A stretch of DNA of 64,000 nt from Candidatus Gastranaerophilales bacterium (GTDB lineage: Bacteria; Cyanobacteriota; Vampirovibrionia; Gastranaerophilales; Gastranaerophilaceae). The notes below the pieces were generated by a model. The model was not told the DNA's origin and made no database searches. It saw only the letters and a list, made by a program, of their open reading frames with translations. The stretch is from the NCBI GenBank assembly GCA_944324845.1, contig CALUXX010000003.1, forward strand, positions 62,001 through 126,000, in the 5' to 3' direction. Shown here one piece after another: positions 37,902-46,515 of this stretch (position 1 is the stretch's first letter; the number at the start of each line of letters is the position of its first letter). The position numbers and the translations under genes were made by a program.

Positions 37902-37930
37902 ATATTATTTTAAGCATAATATTATGTCAA
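37902..37930 (-). promoter_or_regulatory. Promoter of the riboswitch operon
   Basis: On the minus strand TTGACA (plus 37925-37930), a 17-nt spacer and TAATAT (plus 37902-37907) place the transcript start at about 37895, exactly at the edge of the aptamer. Confidence 0.75.
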
Positions 37931-37956
37931 CTTGACCTATTGTTTTATATTTTCGT

Positions 37957-39258
37957 TTATGTATTAAATTCTTTTACAAATTCATTTACCCATTTTATCA
38001 ACTGCGTAATTTCGTAAGGTTTTGGTAAATATAAATCCGCTCCAGTATTTAATACTAATTCCTTATCGTGAATTATAGAGGTTACTATTACTTTTGAATC
38101 TTTAAATTTTTCTTCTTGTTTTAATCTGTAACATAAATTCAAACCGTTTTTCTTTTCTAAATCTCCCGCATCAACTATAATAAGTGCAGGAACTTCTTCT
38201 TCATCAGGAATTTTATATTCATTAATTATTTCAGTTTGATAACCTTGAAGTTTTAATATGGTATTCAATAAAATACTTAAAGCTTCATCTGTTTCAAAAA
38301 TAACAATTCGGTTGTTATATTCAGATTCTAAAACAGAATCTTCGGCTGAAATTTTCGGACGCTCGATAAGATAATTTGAGCGATTTGGATTATCCGCAAG
38401 ATGATGAACATGCACTAATGAATTGAGAACTTGCGTTGTATCTTTGTATTTTGCAAATTCATTTGTTATAACCCCTATCGTTGAGTGAACAAAATTTGCA
38501 CGTCTTCCTGCATATTCATCCCCCTGCATTATCATATAGCCTCTATCCAAATCATGTTCTGCATAAAATTTGTTTGCCACTGAATCAAATGCAAATATTA
38601 AAAATCTCGCTAATCTCTCTGCTTTTATCGGATCTGTTATTACGAGAAATATATTCTCTGAAAGTTCACCAATATAATCGTTTTCATTCAACGAAGCCTG
38701 AATTATTGCAACGTAAGTTTGTAATAATTTGTCTGATGCAAGTTGTGTATATGCCTGTTTGTAACTTTCAAAATTTTCAATACTTATATACAAAACAGCC
38801 CAAGGTTTATCTTCCGACAATTTACGTTTTAACGCTCGTAAACTATAGTTTTTGTTCGGCAAAAACTGTTTTACGCTAAGATTAGATTCAAATTCTCTTC
38901 GTAAATGTGCAGTCATTCGAACTTTAAATTCTTCTGAATTAACAGGTTCTGATAAAAAATCATCAGCTCCGCTTTCCAAAACCTTTATCCTATCATTAAA
39001 ATCTGCCGATTTTGACATCGCAACAATTATCGGTCGCATATTATAAGTTAAGGCTCGAACTTGCTTGCAAAAATCAGATAAATCATCGTCAAAACTATCC
39101 GATATAATTATTAAATCGGGTTCCTTGTCCTGAATTAATTTTAAGGCCGTTATTAAATCCTTTGAAATTATTACCTTATTTGTCGGTGATTCCAAAAGTT
39201 TTTTATATTTCGTAGAAAGTTCCAACCTTGTATCAATTATTAATGTTACTGATTGCAT
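37957..39258 (-). CDS. Double-receiver response regulator with degenerate GGDEF-like domain
   Basis: This 433-aa protein has an N-terminal receiver (1-120, acceptor Asp54), a central domain (about 145-290) with the fold pattern of GGDEF but LSENIFLVI where GGDEF should be, and a C-terminal receiver (about 315-430). The first receiver has Glu in place of the conserved Lys (FLSEPV). The second keeps Asp in IIVDAG and Lys in LPKP. It is therefore probably a signalling hub and not a cyclase. It overlaps the end of the kinase gene at 39246 by 13 nt, so they are a cognate pair. No DNA-binding domain is present. Confidence 0.82.
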   Translation of the reverse strand: MQSVTLIIDTRLELSTKYKKLLESPTNKVIISKDLITALKLIQDKEPDLIIISDSFDDDLSDFCKQVRALTYNMRPIIVAMSKSADFNDRIKVLESGADDFLSEPVNSEEFKVRMTAHLRREFESNLSVKQFLPNKNYSLRALKRKLSEDKPWAVLYISIENFESYKQAYTQLASDKLLQTYVAIIQASLNENDYIGELSENIFLVITDPIKAERLARFLIFAFDSVANKFYAEHDLDRGYMIMQGDEYAGRRANFVHSTIGVITNEFAKYKDTTQVLNSLVHVHHLADNPNRSNYLIERPKISAEDSVLESEYNNRIVIFETDEALSILLNTILKLQGYQTEIINEYKIPDEEEVPALIIVDAGDLEKKNGLNLCYRLKQEEKFKDSKVIVTSIIHDKELVLNTGADLYLPKPYEITQLIKWVNEFVKEFNT

Positions 39259-39998
39259 TTCATCCTCGCTTGTTCTTCTATCATTACTATCGGGAATGAC
39301 ACCGTGAAAGTAATTTCACTTAATTCAGAATTTTCACCCCTAGGTAGGGATTCCACTGAAATACATCCGCCCATCTTTTCTACAAGACTTTTCGTGATGT
39401 ATAAGCCTAATCCGCTACCCTGAACTCTTCTTGTTAATGGATTGTCAATTCTCGCAAATTTTGTAAATATTTGCTCGTAATCATTCTTTTCAATTTTTAA
39501 TCCGGTATTTGTTATCTTTATAAATACATTATTATTCATTATACCGGTTGTAATAGTTGTTTTAAATTCACCATATGAATATTTCGCACTGTTTTCAATT
39601 AAATTAGTCATGATTTGCTCAAAACTGTCCTTATCAACAAATATCGCCGGCAAATCATCCCTATAATAAAATTCGAAAACCTGATTTGGATACTGGCTTT
39701 TTACAACTGAAATAACCTGCTGTATCGGAAGTTTGATATTTATCTCTTGCTTAACAAATTTTTGATTGGCAGATTTTAACCTCGTTACTGATAACATATT
39801 CTCAACTAGATTAATTAATCTGTTTGACTGCTCCTCGATAATCTTTAAAAAATGCTTCTTACTCTCATCATCTAATTTGTCCCAAGATGATAGCATTGTC
39901 TGCGAAAATCCGCGAATTGATGTCAAGGGCGTCCTTAATTCGTGACTTACGGTTGATATAAAATCTTCATATTTTTGTTCAATATTTCTTTCATCCAT
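39246..39998 (-). CDS. Minimal soluble histidine kinase
   Basis: This 250-aa protein consists of only HisKA (phosphoacceptor His19 in SHELRTPLTSIRG) and HATPase domains (NLIENSAKYS, TNTGLKI, GSGLGLYI). It has no membrane segment and no input domain, so it must receive its signal from a partner protein. TATAAT (plus 40005-40010) lies 6 nt before the ATG with no Shine-Dalgarno site, implying a leaderless mRNA. The 3' end overlaps the double-receiver gene. Confidence 0.9.
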   Translation of the reverse strand: MDERNIEQKYEDFISTVSHELRTPLTSIRGFSQTMLSSWDKLDDESKKHFLKIIEEQSNRLINLVENMLSVTRLKSANQKFVKQEINIKLPIQQVISVVKSQYPNQVFEFYYRDDLPAIFVDKDSFEQIMTNLIENSAKYSYGEFKTTITTGIMNNNVFIKITNTGLKIEKNDYEQIFTKFARIDNPLTRRVQGSGLGLYITKSLVEKMGGCISVESLPRGENSELSEITFTVSFPIVMIEEQARMKCNQ

Positions 39999-40033
39999 AT
40001 TTGTATTATAACAGATAGTTATTAAATAAATCT

Positions 40034-40072
40034 ATAAAAAATTTAGACGGCTCCATTTTTGAAACCGTCTAA
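40034..40072 (-). terminator. Terminator of the HEAT-repeat gene
   Basis: On the minus strand TTAGACGG and CCGTCTAA (plus 40065-40072 and 40043-40050) form an 8-bp stem with a following T-rich run. Confidence 0.75.
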
Positions 40073-40103
40073 TATATTATAATAAACAACCATTAGTTAT
40101 CTA

Positions 40104-40961
40104 TTAAAATGTGCCTGCAGGTTTTTTCTGAGGTGTTGCCCCAGGAATAGACTGCCAATTTGCTGCCATAATCTTTTTGAAAGATTTTAATGCAGTATCT
40201 TCTAGTTCGCCAAGTTCTTCAGCTTCCATAATTAGTTCTCTTAATGGCATCAATGCTCTTGGATCTCTAAGAACTCCTAATGCTGCTGCTGCACCGGCTC
40301 TAACTAATTCGTTTTCTGATGTGTTTTTCATAACGTCTATCAATGCAGGAACTGCTTTTGTATCATTTAATTTACCTAATGATGTTACTGCATAAATTCT
40401 TACGTTAACCCATTCATCATAAAGCATATTGATAATCTTATCTACAGCTTTTTTATTTCCGATTTCGCCTAATGCTCTTGTTGCATCACATCTAACGTTA
40501 ACTTTTTCGTGATCTAATGATGCAATTAAAGCGTCTGTAGCTACATCACCAATTTCGATTAAAGCATCTGTTGCTGTTATACAAACTTGAGGATTTTCAT
40601 CATTTAATGATTCAACAAGCGGTTCAACAACGATTTCTCCGCCTAAACGACCTAACGCACGAGCTGCACGTACACGTACATCAACGTTACGATCTTCTCG
40701 TAAAGATTCAATTAGGTGAATTGTTGCTGATGAATCCCCTAATTCGCCTAGCGCTCTTGCTGCATATAATCTTACCGATCCGTTTTTATCATGTTTTAAA
40801 ACGTCGATTAATGGCTCAACCGCTTTGGAATCACCCATTTCACCTAAGATACGTGCTGCGTTGTATCTAACTTTTTCTGAGTTGCTTGTTCTTAGGTCAC
40901 TAAGTAATTCATCAAATGTTTTCTTCACCTGTTTTTTCTTACTACTTACACTAATCGTCAT
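40104..40961 (-). CDS. HEAT-repeat (PBS-lyase-like) protein
   Basis: This 285-aa protein is built of about seven 31-residue HEAT/EZ-type repeats, for example VRYNAARILGEMGDSKAVEPL and VRLYAARALGELGDSSA. The repeat class includes phycobilin-lyase-like proteins common in cyanobacteria, but no phycobiliprotein genes exist here, so a general protein-interaction role is more likely. The protein is soluble, with a short Lys-rich N-terminus and a Pro/Gly tail. GGAGG lies about 6 nt before the ATG. It sits upstream of the kinase/receiver pair, with a terminator between them. Confidence 0.88.
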   Translation of the reverse strand: MTISVSSKKKQVKKTFDELLSDLRTSNSEKVRYNAARILGEMGDSKAVEPLIDVLKHDKNGSVRLYAARALGELGDSSATIHLIESLREDRNVDVRVRAARALGRLGGEIVVEPLVESLNDENPQVCITATDALIEIGDVATDALIASLDHEKVNVRCDATRALGEIGNKKAVDKIINMLYDEWVNVRIYAVTSLGKLNDTKAVPALIDVMKNTSENELVRAGAAAALGVLRDPRALMPLRELIMEAEELGELEDTALKSFKKIMAANWQSIPGATPQKKPAGTF

Positions 40962-41283
40962 TACTTTCCTCCGACATTACTACAATAATTCACACCTACT
41001 CTTATATAAAGATTTTCCCCGGGAAATTATTGCCATTTTCGTTTCTTTTTATTAATTTTTGTTTACAATTCATGATTTGGTTGTTTAGTTTTTAGTTGTA
41101 TCTGGTCAGATGATTAAGGGTAAATCTGACACTTATTTATTCTGTACTATTATTATAACATATTTTTTATTATTTTTAACCTAATAATGTTACTAATTAT
41201 AAGAATTATGTTATTTATTTTTTATAGAATGCTTGAAATTCAAATATAATCGAAAATTTTAGTTTACAATTCTTAAAATTTGA
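40962..41283 (-). promoter_or_regulatory. Long leader of the HEAT gene
   Basis: This 322-nt gap has no supported gene. On the minus strand a TATAAT (plus 41152-41157) would start a leader of about 185 nt that includes a 7-bp hairpin (GTCAGAT/ATCTGAC, plus 41105-41111 and 41124-41130). A closer TATATA near 41005 could give a short leader instead. A GTTTACAATTC sequence occurs twice (near 41060 and 41264). The rest is AT-rich with nothing evident. Confidence 0.35.
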
Positions 41284-42939
41284 CTACTCACACTTGATAG
41301 TAATAACAAACTCCGTACCCTTGCCAACTTCGCTATATACCTTGATTGTACCGCCGTGCTTATCTATTATCTTTTGGCTTATTGCAAGCCCCAATCCGGT
41401 ACCTACACCTACTCCCTTTGTCGTATATCCTGCCGTGAAAATTTTCTCTAAATCTTCTCTTGGTATGCCACGTCCATTATCTTTTATTTTTACTATCAAA
41501 TTACCTTCACGATACTCTGTCGTTATTGTTATTTTTCCTTCTGTTTCTATTGCCTGACAAGCATTTACCAATATATTGGTAAATACCTGATTTAACATAT
41601 TCGGATAACATTTTACCGGTGGAATATTTCCATATATTTTTTCTATTTCTATTTTATTTTTTGTTTCGTGACGAATTAAATCCAATGTTAAATCAATTTC
41701 TTTATTTATATCTGCTTTTTGTAATTCTGCCTCATCTAATCTTACAAATTTTTTCAAGGAAATTACGATGTTACTTATTCTCTGAATTGCTTCTTTATCT
41801 ATTGAATTTATATCCATAAGTGTTTGTCTTATGTTTTCATCTTCTATTTGAGGCAGCAATTTTAAAATCAAGGAATTGTTTGATTTTATCGATGCAACAG
41901 GGGTATTGATTTCGTGTGCTACTCCTGCTACCAACTGACCTAATGATGCCATTTTTTCAGCATTTATCAACTGTAATTGAGTTTCTTTTAATTCATTCAG
42001 TGCTTTTTTCAAATTCTTAACGTTTTTAACGTTCTTTTGATACAATTCTGCCCTTATTATCGCACTGCCTAATTGAGATGATACAGCGTCAAGAATTTCA
42101 ATTTCTTCGTTCAATTCTCGTTTTTGATAACTCAACAAAACCAAAACCCCTATCATCTTTTGGGTATAAAATACAGGAACTATAACACGTAAGACTGATT
42201 GTTTAAATGATTCAGCTTCAACGCATTCTAATAGTGAATAACTTACAGAAATTTTTCCTGATTTTAATTTATTCATTGCATAGTTATCAAAAGTAATATT
42301 TTGAGTTTTTAAAGTATTTTCACCATAAACTTCTTCTATCTTAAAACCGTTACCATCTGTTGACGCATAATAAACCCTAAAACACCCGAACATTATTGCC
42401 AATTCTTTTAAGGCAGAATTTAAAATTACAGAGATATCTACCGATTCTCTTATGATATTTGAAACCTTATTTATTAAAGCAATTTTTATCGCTTGAGATT
42501 GCGCTTTTTGCCTAATTTTCTGAAGTTCATCATTTTCTTCTGCAAGTTTATTTAATTTAATTTTAACCGCATCATTTTCTCGCTTATTACTTTCTAAAAG
42601 CACATCAGAACTAACATCTACCAAACGAATTATGGTATATTGACCACGCTTTAAGGTTGTCAAATCATAATATGAAATTCCACCGGAATCCGACAAATAT
42701 GAAACTCTTGCTGAAAAAGGTTCCTTTGATACTATCGCTTGAAAAATAGGAGAATATAAATCGACATTTTCACTATCTACAGGACACATATCAAAATTTA
42801 TCTGGTGGGCAAACTGCCTTATCCCGTAAAATGGCTTAAAAACACGACAAAATGCGCTGTTTTTAAATACAACCTCTTCATATTCCCTAACAACTATCAT
42901 TGGATCAAAAAATTGATTAAATAAATCAAACTTTTTCAT
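41284..42939 (-). CDS. PAS/GAF histidine kinase
   Basis: This 551-aa cytosolic kinase has an N-terminal PAS-like region (1-112), a coiled coil (115-150), a GAF domain (about 160-300), a second coiled coil, HisKA with His342 in GVAHEINTPVASI, and HATPase (NILVNACQAIE, DNGRGIP, GTGLGLAIS). The HEINTPVASI form is typical of bacterial kinases that sense through soluble domains. No response regulator is adjacent. TATAAT (plus 42946-42951) lies 6 nt before the ATG with no Shine-Dalgarno site, so it is probably leaderless. Confidence 0.92.
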   Translation of the reverse strand: MKKFDLFNQFFDPMIVVREYEEVVFKNSAFCRVFKPFYGIRQFAHQINFDMCPVDSENVDLYSPIFQAIVSKEPFSARVSYLSDSGGISYYDLTTLKRGQYTIIRLVDVSSDVLLESNKRENDAVKIKLNKLAEENDELQKIRQKAQSQAIKIALINKVSNIIRESVDISVILNSALKELAIMFGCFRVYYASTDGNGFKIEEVYGENTLKTQNITFDNYAMNKLKSGKISVSYSLLECVEAESFKQSVLRVIVPVFYTQKMIGVLVLLSYQKRELNEEIEILDAVSSQLGSAIIRAELYQKNVKNVKNLKKALNELKETQLQLINAEKMASLGQLVAGVAHEINTPVASIKSNNSLILKLLPQIEDENIRQTLMDINSIDKEAIQRISNIVISLKKFVRLDEAELQKADINKEIDLTLDLIRHETKNKIEIEKIYGNIPPVKCYPNMLNQVFTNILVNACQAIETEGKITITTEYREGNLIVKIKDNGRGIPREDLEKIFTAGYTTKGVGVGTGLGLAISQKIIDKHGGTIKVYSEVGKGTEFVITIKCE

Positions 42940-43095
42940 ATTAAAATTATATTCTAATATAAATGTTTATGCAATTTTGTTTAAAATCTTATTCTGACAA
43001 ATTTTATTTTTATCGCGGCTTTAAAATACTTAACATTATCCACAATAATAGAATTTATGCTAAAATGTAAACATCGCAAAATAGGGGAGAGTTTT

Positions 43096-43488
43096 ATGGA
43101 AAATATAAACAAATTTAAAGTATTCACAATAATAATTATTTGTACTTTTGTTTTTGCAGTTGCTGCGATTTATACAAACACAAAAGATGTTACAAGCGAC
43201 AAAGTTTCTGAACAACAAGAATATACACAAACTGAAGAAACTAACAGATATAACAGAACTTCTAATGATATTGAAACTGAAATAAGAAATATCAATCAAA
43301 GATTAGATGAACTAAGTTCAAGAGTAAATAACACCAGATCCCAAAGCTCACGTTCTGATGCCGGTAATTTAAAATGTAAAATAGCAGGAACTCTAAGCAA
43401 TAGAGGAATGGAAGAAATGAGTCCAAATGCTGCAGTTAATGATGCAAGAGTTAATGGAAACGATTTAGTAGTTCTTTGTTCTTTCTAA
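43096..43488 (+). CDS. Single-pass membrane protein of unknown function
   Basis: This 130-aa protein has an N-terminal membrane anchor (about residues 7-26, KVFTIIIICTFVFAVAAIYT), a Thr/Ser/Gln-rich linker, a short coiled coil (IETEIRNINQRLDELSSRV) and a C-terminal domain with two Cys (LKCKIAGTL, VVLCSF) that may form a disulfide outside the cytoplasm. GGGGAGAG lies a few bases before the ATG at 43096; an earlier in-frame codon at 43057 is not supported. The anchor resembles minor pilin-like or division-associated proteins, but no prepilin peptidase motif is seen. Confidence 0.7.
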   Translation: MENINKFKVFTIIIICTFVFAVAAIYTNTKDVTSDKVSEQQEYTQTEETNRYNRTSNDIETEIRNINQRLDELSSRVNNTRSQSSRSDAGNLKCKIAGTLSNRGMEEMSPNAAVNDARVNGNDLVVLCSF

Positions 43489-43510
43489 AAAAAAATTTTT
43501 AAATAATTAA

Positions 43511-43547
43511 AAAAATAGGACTTACAATAAATGCAAGTCCTATTTTT
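43511..43547. terminator. Bidirectional terminator
   Basis: AAAAATAGGACTT (43511-43523) and AAGTCCTATTTTT (43535-43547) form a 13-bp stem with T tracts on both strands, between two convergent genes. Confidence 0.9.
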
Positions 43548-43565
43548 TAATATCTTAATTCTGAA

Positions 43566-43742
43566 TTATTCTACTTCGATTGCTCCAACCGGGCAAGCAT
43601 CAGCAGCTTCTTTTACAGCATCAATGTTATCAGCTACTGCAGATTCATTAACTACTGCTTTGTCTTCGATTGAAAATACTGCATCACAAATTGATTCGCA
43701 TGCACCACAAGCAATACAACTGTCATTAACTTTAACTGTCAT
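43566..43742 (-). CDS. Small 4Fe-4S ferredoxin
   Basis: This 58-aa acidic protein carries CIACGACESIC (Cys9, 12, 15, 19) and a C-terminal Cys50-Pro, the ligand pattern of a single [4Fe-4S] ferredoxin fold. It would carry electrons at low potential, for example between pyruvate:ferredoxin oxidoreductase and an [FeFe] hydrogenase. AAGGAG lies 8 nt before the ATG. It is about 550 nt from hydF, with rpsO in between; a functional link to hydrogen metabolism is inference. Confidence 0.93.
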   Translation of the reverse strand: MTVKVNDSCIACGACESICDAVFSIEDKAVVNESAVADNIDAVKEAADACPVGAIEVE

Positions 43743-43955
43743 TTCTTATTCTCCTTATTTTACTGCGTGGAACTTAATCCACTTTATGATTATATAACAA
43801 AAATTCAAAAATTTCTACAAGCAATTTGTTTTATTTTCTTAAATAATTGTAGCAATCTGTATTTTATGTATTGATTTTTTTTCTTGAACATATTATCATC
43901 GTTTCTGTAGAGTGCTTACGCCAATAATCACTCAACAAGAAAAGGAAAAACTGAT

Positions 43956-44225
43956 ATGTCAATTAACTTAAAAAACAAACAAGAAATTGTTAAAGAATTC
44001 GGAAAGAACGAAAAAGACACTGGTTCTTCAGCTGTACAAGTTGCTATGATGACTCAAAAAATTGCTGAATTAACTGAACACTTGAAATCTAACAAAAAAG
44101 ATTTCGCTACAAAAAGAGGTCTTTTAATGATGGTAGGTAAGAGAAAAAGATTACTTGCTTACATCAAATCTCAAAATCTTGATGAATACAGAGAATTGAT
44201 TAAAAAGTTAGGTATCAGAGGTTAA
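43956..44225 (+). CDS. rpsO: 30S ribosomal protein S15
   Basis: This 89-aa primary 16S rRNA-binding protein has the S15 signatures GSSAVQVAMMTQKIAELTEHL and TKRGLLMMVGKRKRLLAYI, with full family length. AAAAGG lies about 8 nt before the ATG. It has its own strong terminator, and pnp, its usual neighbour in many bacteria, is absent. The long AT-rich leader (about 100 nt) could hold the autoregulatory S15-binding structure known in other bacteria, but I cannot identify one. Confidence 0.98.
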   Translation: MSINLKNKQEIVKEFGKNEKDTGSSAVQVAMMTQKIAELTEHLKSNKKDFATKRGLLMMVGKRKRLLAYIKSQNLDEYRELIKKLGIRG

Positions 44226-44240
44226 TCTGAGAAACTTTTA

Positions 44241-44269
44241 AAAGACCGACCATTTGGTCGGTCTTTTTT
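44241..44269 (+). terminator. Terminator of rpsO
   Basis: GACCGACC and GGTCGGTC (44244-44251, 44256-44263) form a GC-rich 8-bp stem with a 4-nt loop, an A run before and T6 after. Confidence 0.93.
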
Positions 44270-44298
44270 AGTAAGAATTTATTACAATAAGAGGTATT

Positions 44299-45498
44299 AT
44301 GAAAAGTTTAAAATCAATGCGATTACATATTGGGATTTTTGGAAAAATGAATTCCGGAAAATCTTCTTTCCTAAACAAAATTACAGGACAAGATGTATCT
44401 ATTGTTTCAAACATCAAAGGTACCACAACAGATGTTGTTGAAAAATCAATGGAGCTTTTGCCTATCGGACCCGTAAATTTTCTTGATACTGCAGGAATTG
44501 ATGATTCATCTAGTTTGGGTGAACAACGCATTGAAAAAACATTTAATATACTTAACCGTACTGATATTGCTATTTTAATATGCGATTACAACGGGATTGA
44601 AGATTTTGAAAAAAAACTTATTGAAAAATTTGAAACACTAAATATCCCATATTGCATCATTATTAATAAAAATGATATTCACAAAATTGACAATTCAAAA
44701 TTGGAAGAAATTAAAAATTATACAAATAATTTTCTTATAACATCTGTTTTACAAGACGAAAACCTAATCTTTGAATTAAAAAAACTTTTAGTAAAATTAT
44801 TACCGGATGATTTTGTTAATTCTCCAAGCATCATAAAAGATTTGGTTCCTGAAAAAAGTACCGTAATTTTAGTTATTCCGATTGATAAAGAAGCTCCAAA
44901 AGGAAGGATTATTCTTCCGCAAGTTCAAACAATAAGAGAACTTTTAGATAATAATTGCATTTGTATCTCAGTTAAGGAAAATGAATTAGAAAATGCACTT
45001 AACAATCTAAAAACGCCGCCTGCACTTGTCGTTACTGATTCTCAAGCCTTCAAAAAAGTTTCACAAATTGTACCAGATGAAATTTCCCTAACTTCTTTTT
45101 CAATACTTTTTGCAAGACTAAAAGGTGATTTAAACGCATTTTTAGATGGAGTTAAGGCAATCGACAACCTAAAAGATAATGACAAAGTTCTTATCCTCGA
45201 AAGCTGCACTCACCACCCGATTGAAGATGACATTGGCAGAGTAAAAATTCCAAATTTACTAAAACAAAAAACAGGTAAAAACTTAATTATCGATAATATT
45301 TCAGGACACGACTTTCCCGATATTAGTGAATACAAGCTTATTATCCATTGTGGAGCTTGCATGACCAACAGAAAAGAAGTTCTATCAAGAATTCTTCTTG
45401 CAAACAGAGCCAATATCGCTATTACAAATTACGGAATAGCAATTTCTTATTGCCTTGGGATTTTGGCAAGAGCAACAAAAATTTTCACAAACCAATAA
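44299..45498 (+). CDS. hydF: [FeFe]-hydrogenase H-cluster maturation GTPase
   Basis: This 399-aa protein is the scaffold that receives the 2Fe precursor made by HydE and HydG and passes it to apo-hydrogenase HydA. The GTPase domain has GKMNSGKS (15-22), GTTTD (41-45), DTAG (63-66) and NKND (123-126). The C-terminal FeS domain has the HydF-specific Cys303-Thr-His305 and Cys351-x-x-Cys354. AGAGG precedes the ATG. hydE, hydG and the hydrogenase are not in this window. Its presence implies hydrogen metabolism by an anaerobic fermenter. Confidence 0.96.
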   Translation: MKSLKSMRLHIGIFGKMNSGKSSFLNKITGQDVSIVSNIKGTTTDVVEKSMELLPIGPVNFLDTAGIDDSSSLGEQRIEKTFNILNRTDIAILICDYNGIEDFEKKLIEKFETLNIPYCIIINKNDIHKIDNSKLEEIKNYTNNFLITSVLQDENLIFELKKLLVKLLPDDFVNSPSIIKDLVPEKSTVILVIPIDKEAPKGRIILPQVQTIRELLDNNCICISVKENELENALNNLKTPPALVVTDSQAFKKVSQIVPDEISLTSFSILFARLKGDLNAFLDGVKAIDNLKDNDKVLILESCTHHPIEDDIGRVKIPNLLKQKTGKNLIIDNISGHDFPDISEYKLIIHCGACMTNRKEVLSRILLANRANIAITNYGIAISYCLGILARATKIFTNQ

Positions 45499-45500
45499 GA

Positions 45501-46322
45501 TTAAACACTTGAAACATCAGGTAAATCAATGCTTTTTAAACGTTGTTCAATTCTTCTATACCATTTTAAATGCTGTTTGAACAAAATTTTGTAATCATCA
45601 ACCTTACCTGTTGAAATATTCTTGAATTGTTCATCACAGGTTTCTGTTAGTTTTGCTTCAAGAAAAGTTGTGTAATTTCTTCTGTCAATATTTGGATCTG
45701 TTAATTCAATACGTTTACCAAAATCAACAACAACTTCAGGTCTATTATCTCTAAAGAAACAATAATCTATTGATAAAGGAATTAGATTAACTTTACCATA
45801 TCTTTTTACTGCGTTTTGAGCAATATACGATAACCCTGTTTGGAATTTAAACGGTCTGAAATGTGGTGGTCTTATAATTCCTTGAGGAAAAATACAAAGG
45901 ATATTCCTTAAATCACTTAAAACTTCAACAGAGTATTGTAATGCCTTCATTGCAGACTGTGCAGATTTTTTGTTAACAGAATACGCACCACCACGTCTTA
46001 ATAACGGAAATCTGTTTAATTCCTCAACCATCAAACGAATTTCTTTATGACATATACGGTGTGTAATATTATATAAAACAATACCATCCCACCAATTACA
46101 ATGCGGCGCAAATAAAATGGTAGGATATTTACTATCGCGCTCTGTATAGTTTTCTACCCCTGTATAACGAAAAGCGTAAAACCTGTTTTGTAACATATTA
46201 TAAAAACACAGACTTGCTATTGTTAACCAAAATCTGTTAGTTTTTGCCGGTTTAAACTTTTCCTCTTTATTCCTTAATTTTGTTGGTGGAATATCTGAAT
46301 ATAACTTTTCCTCAGTCGCCAT
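45501..46322 (-). CDS. PlsC-family glycerolipid acyltransferase
   Basis: This 273-aa protein has the acyltransferase motif His74-x4-Asp79 (PHCNWWDG) and the phosphate-binding FPQGIIRPP variant of FPEGTR. The family acylates lysophosphatidic acid or related lipids at the inner membrane. The Gln for Glu in FPQG and the extended N-terminus set it apart from standard PlsC, so a non-standard acceptor is possible. TAAAAT (plus 46329-46334) lies 6 nt before the ATG with no Shine-Dalgarno site, implying a leaderless mRNA. It converges on hydF with a 2-nt gap. Confidence 0.85.
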   Translation of the reverse strand: MATEEKLYSDIPPTKLRNKEEKFKPAKTNRFWLTIASLCFYNMLQNRFYAFRYTGVENYTERDSKYPTILFAPHCNWWDGIVLYNITHRICHKEIRLMVEELNRFPLLRRGGAYSVNKKSAQSAMKALQYSVEVLSDLRNILCIFPQGIIRPPHFRPFKFQTGLSYIAQNAVKRYGKVNLIPLSIDYCFFRDNRPEVVVDFGKRIELTDPNIDRRNYTTFLEAKLTETCDEQFKNISTGKVDDYKILFKQHLKWYRRIEQRLKSIDLPDVSSV

Positions 46323-46515
46323 GTATTAATTTTACCCCAGGATCAATAAATTTCAAACATTTAATATAATGTTAACTATTCTATAATAATATTTCAAATA
46401 GAAAATGCAAGTATCCTAAAAGGTAAATGCTAAAGCATTAATTTTTTGTAACAAAATAGCAAAATATTTCTAATCTTTGCTTTAATAAAAATGTGTGTAA
46501 AAGGAGGTATAAGTT

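Noticed and set aside
40104-40961. HEAT protein as a phycobilin lyase
   Set aside because: The repeat class is shared with PBS lyases, but no phycobiliprotein or pigment gene is present and the repeats are generic.
41004-41073. A 23-codon minus-strand ORF (MNCKQKLIKRNENG...) in the HEAT-gene leader
   Set aside because: It has no ribosome binding site and no compositional sign of coding; it is probably chance in an AT-rich leader.
43531-43797. An 88-aa plus-strand frame
   Set aside because: It is antisense to the 58-aa ferredoxin on the minus strand, whose cluster Cys pattern and AAGGAG site are clear.
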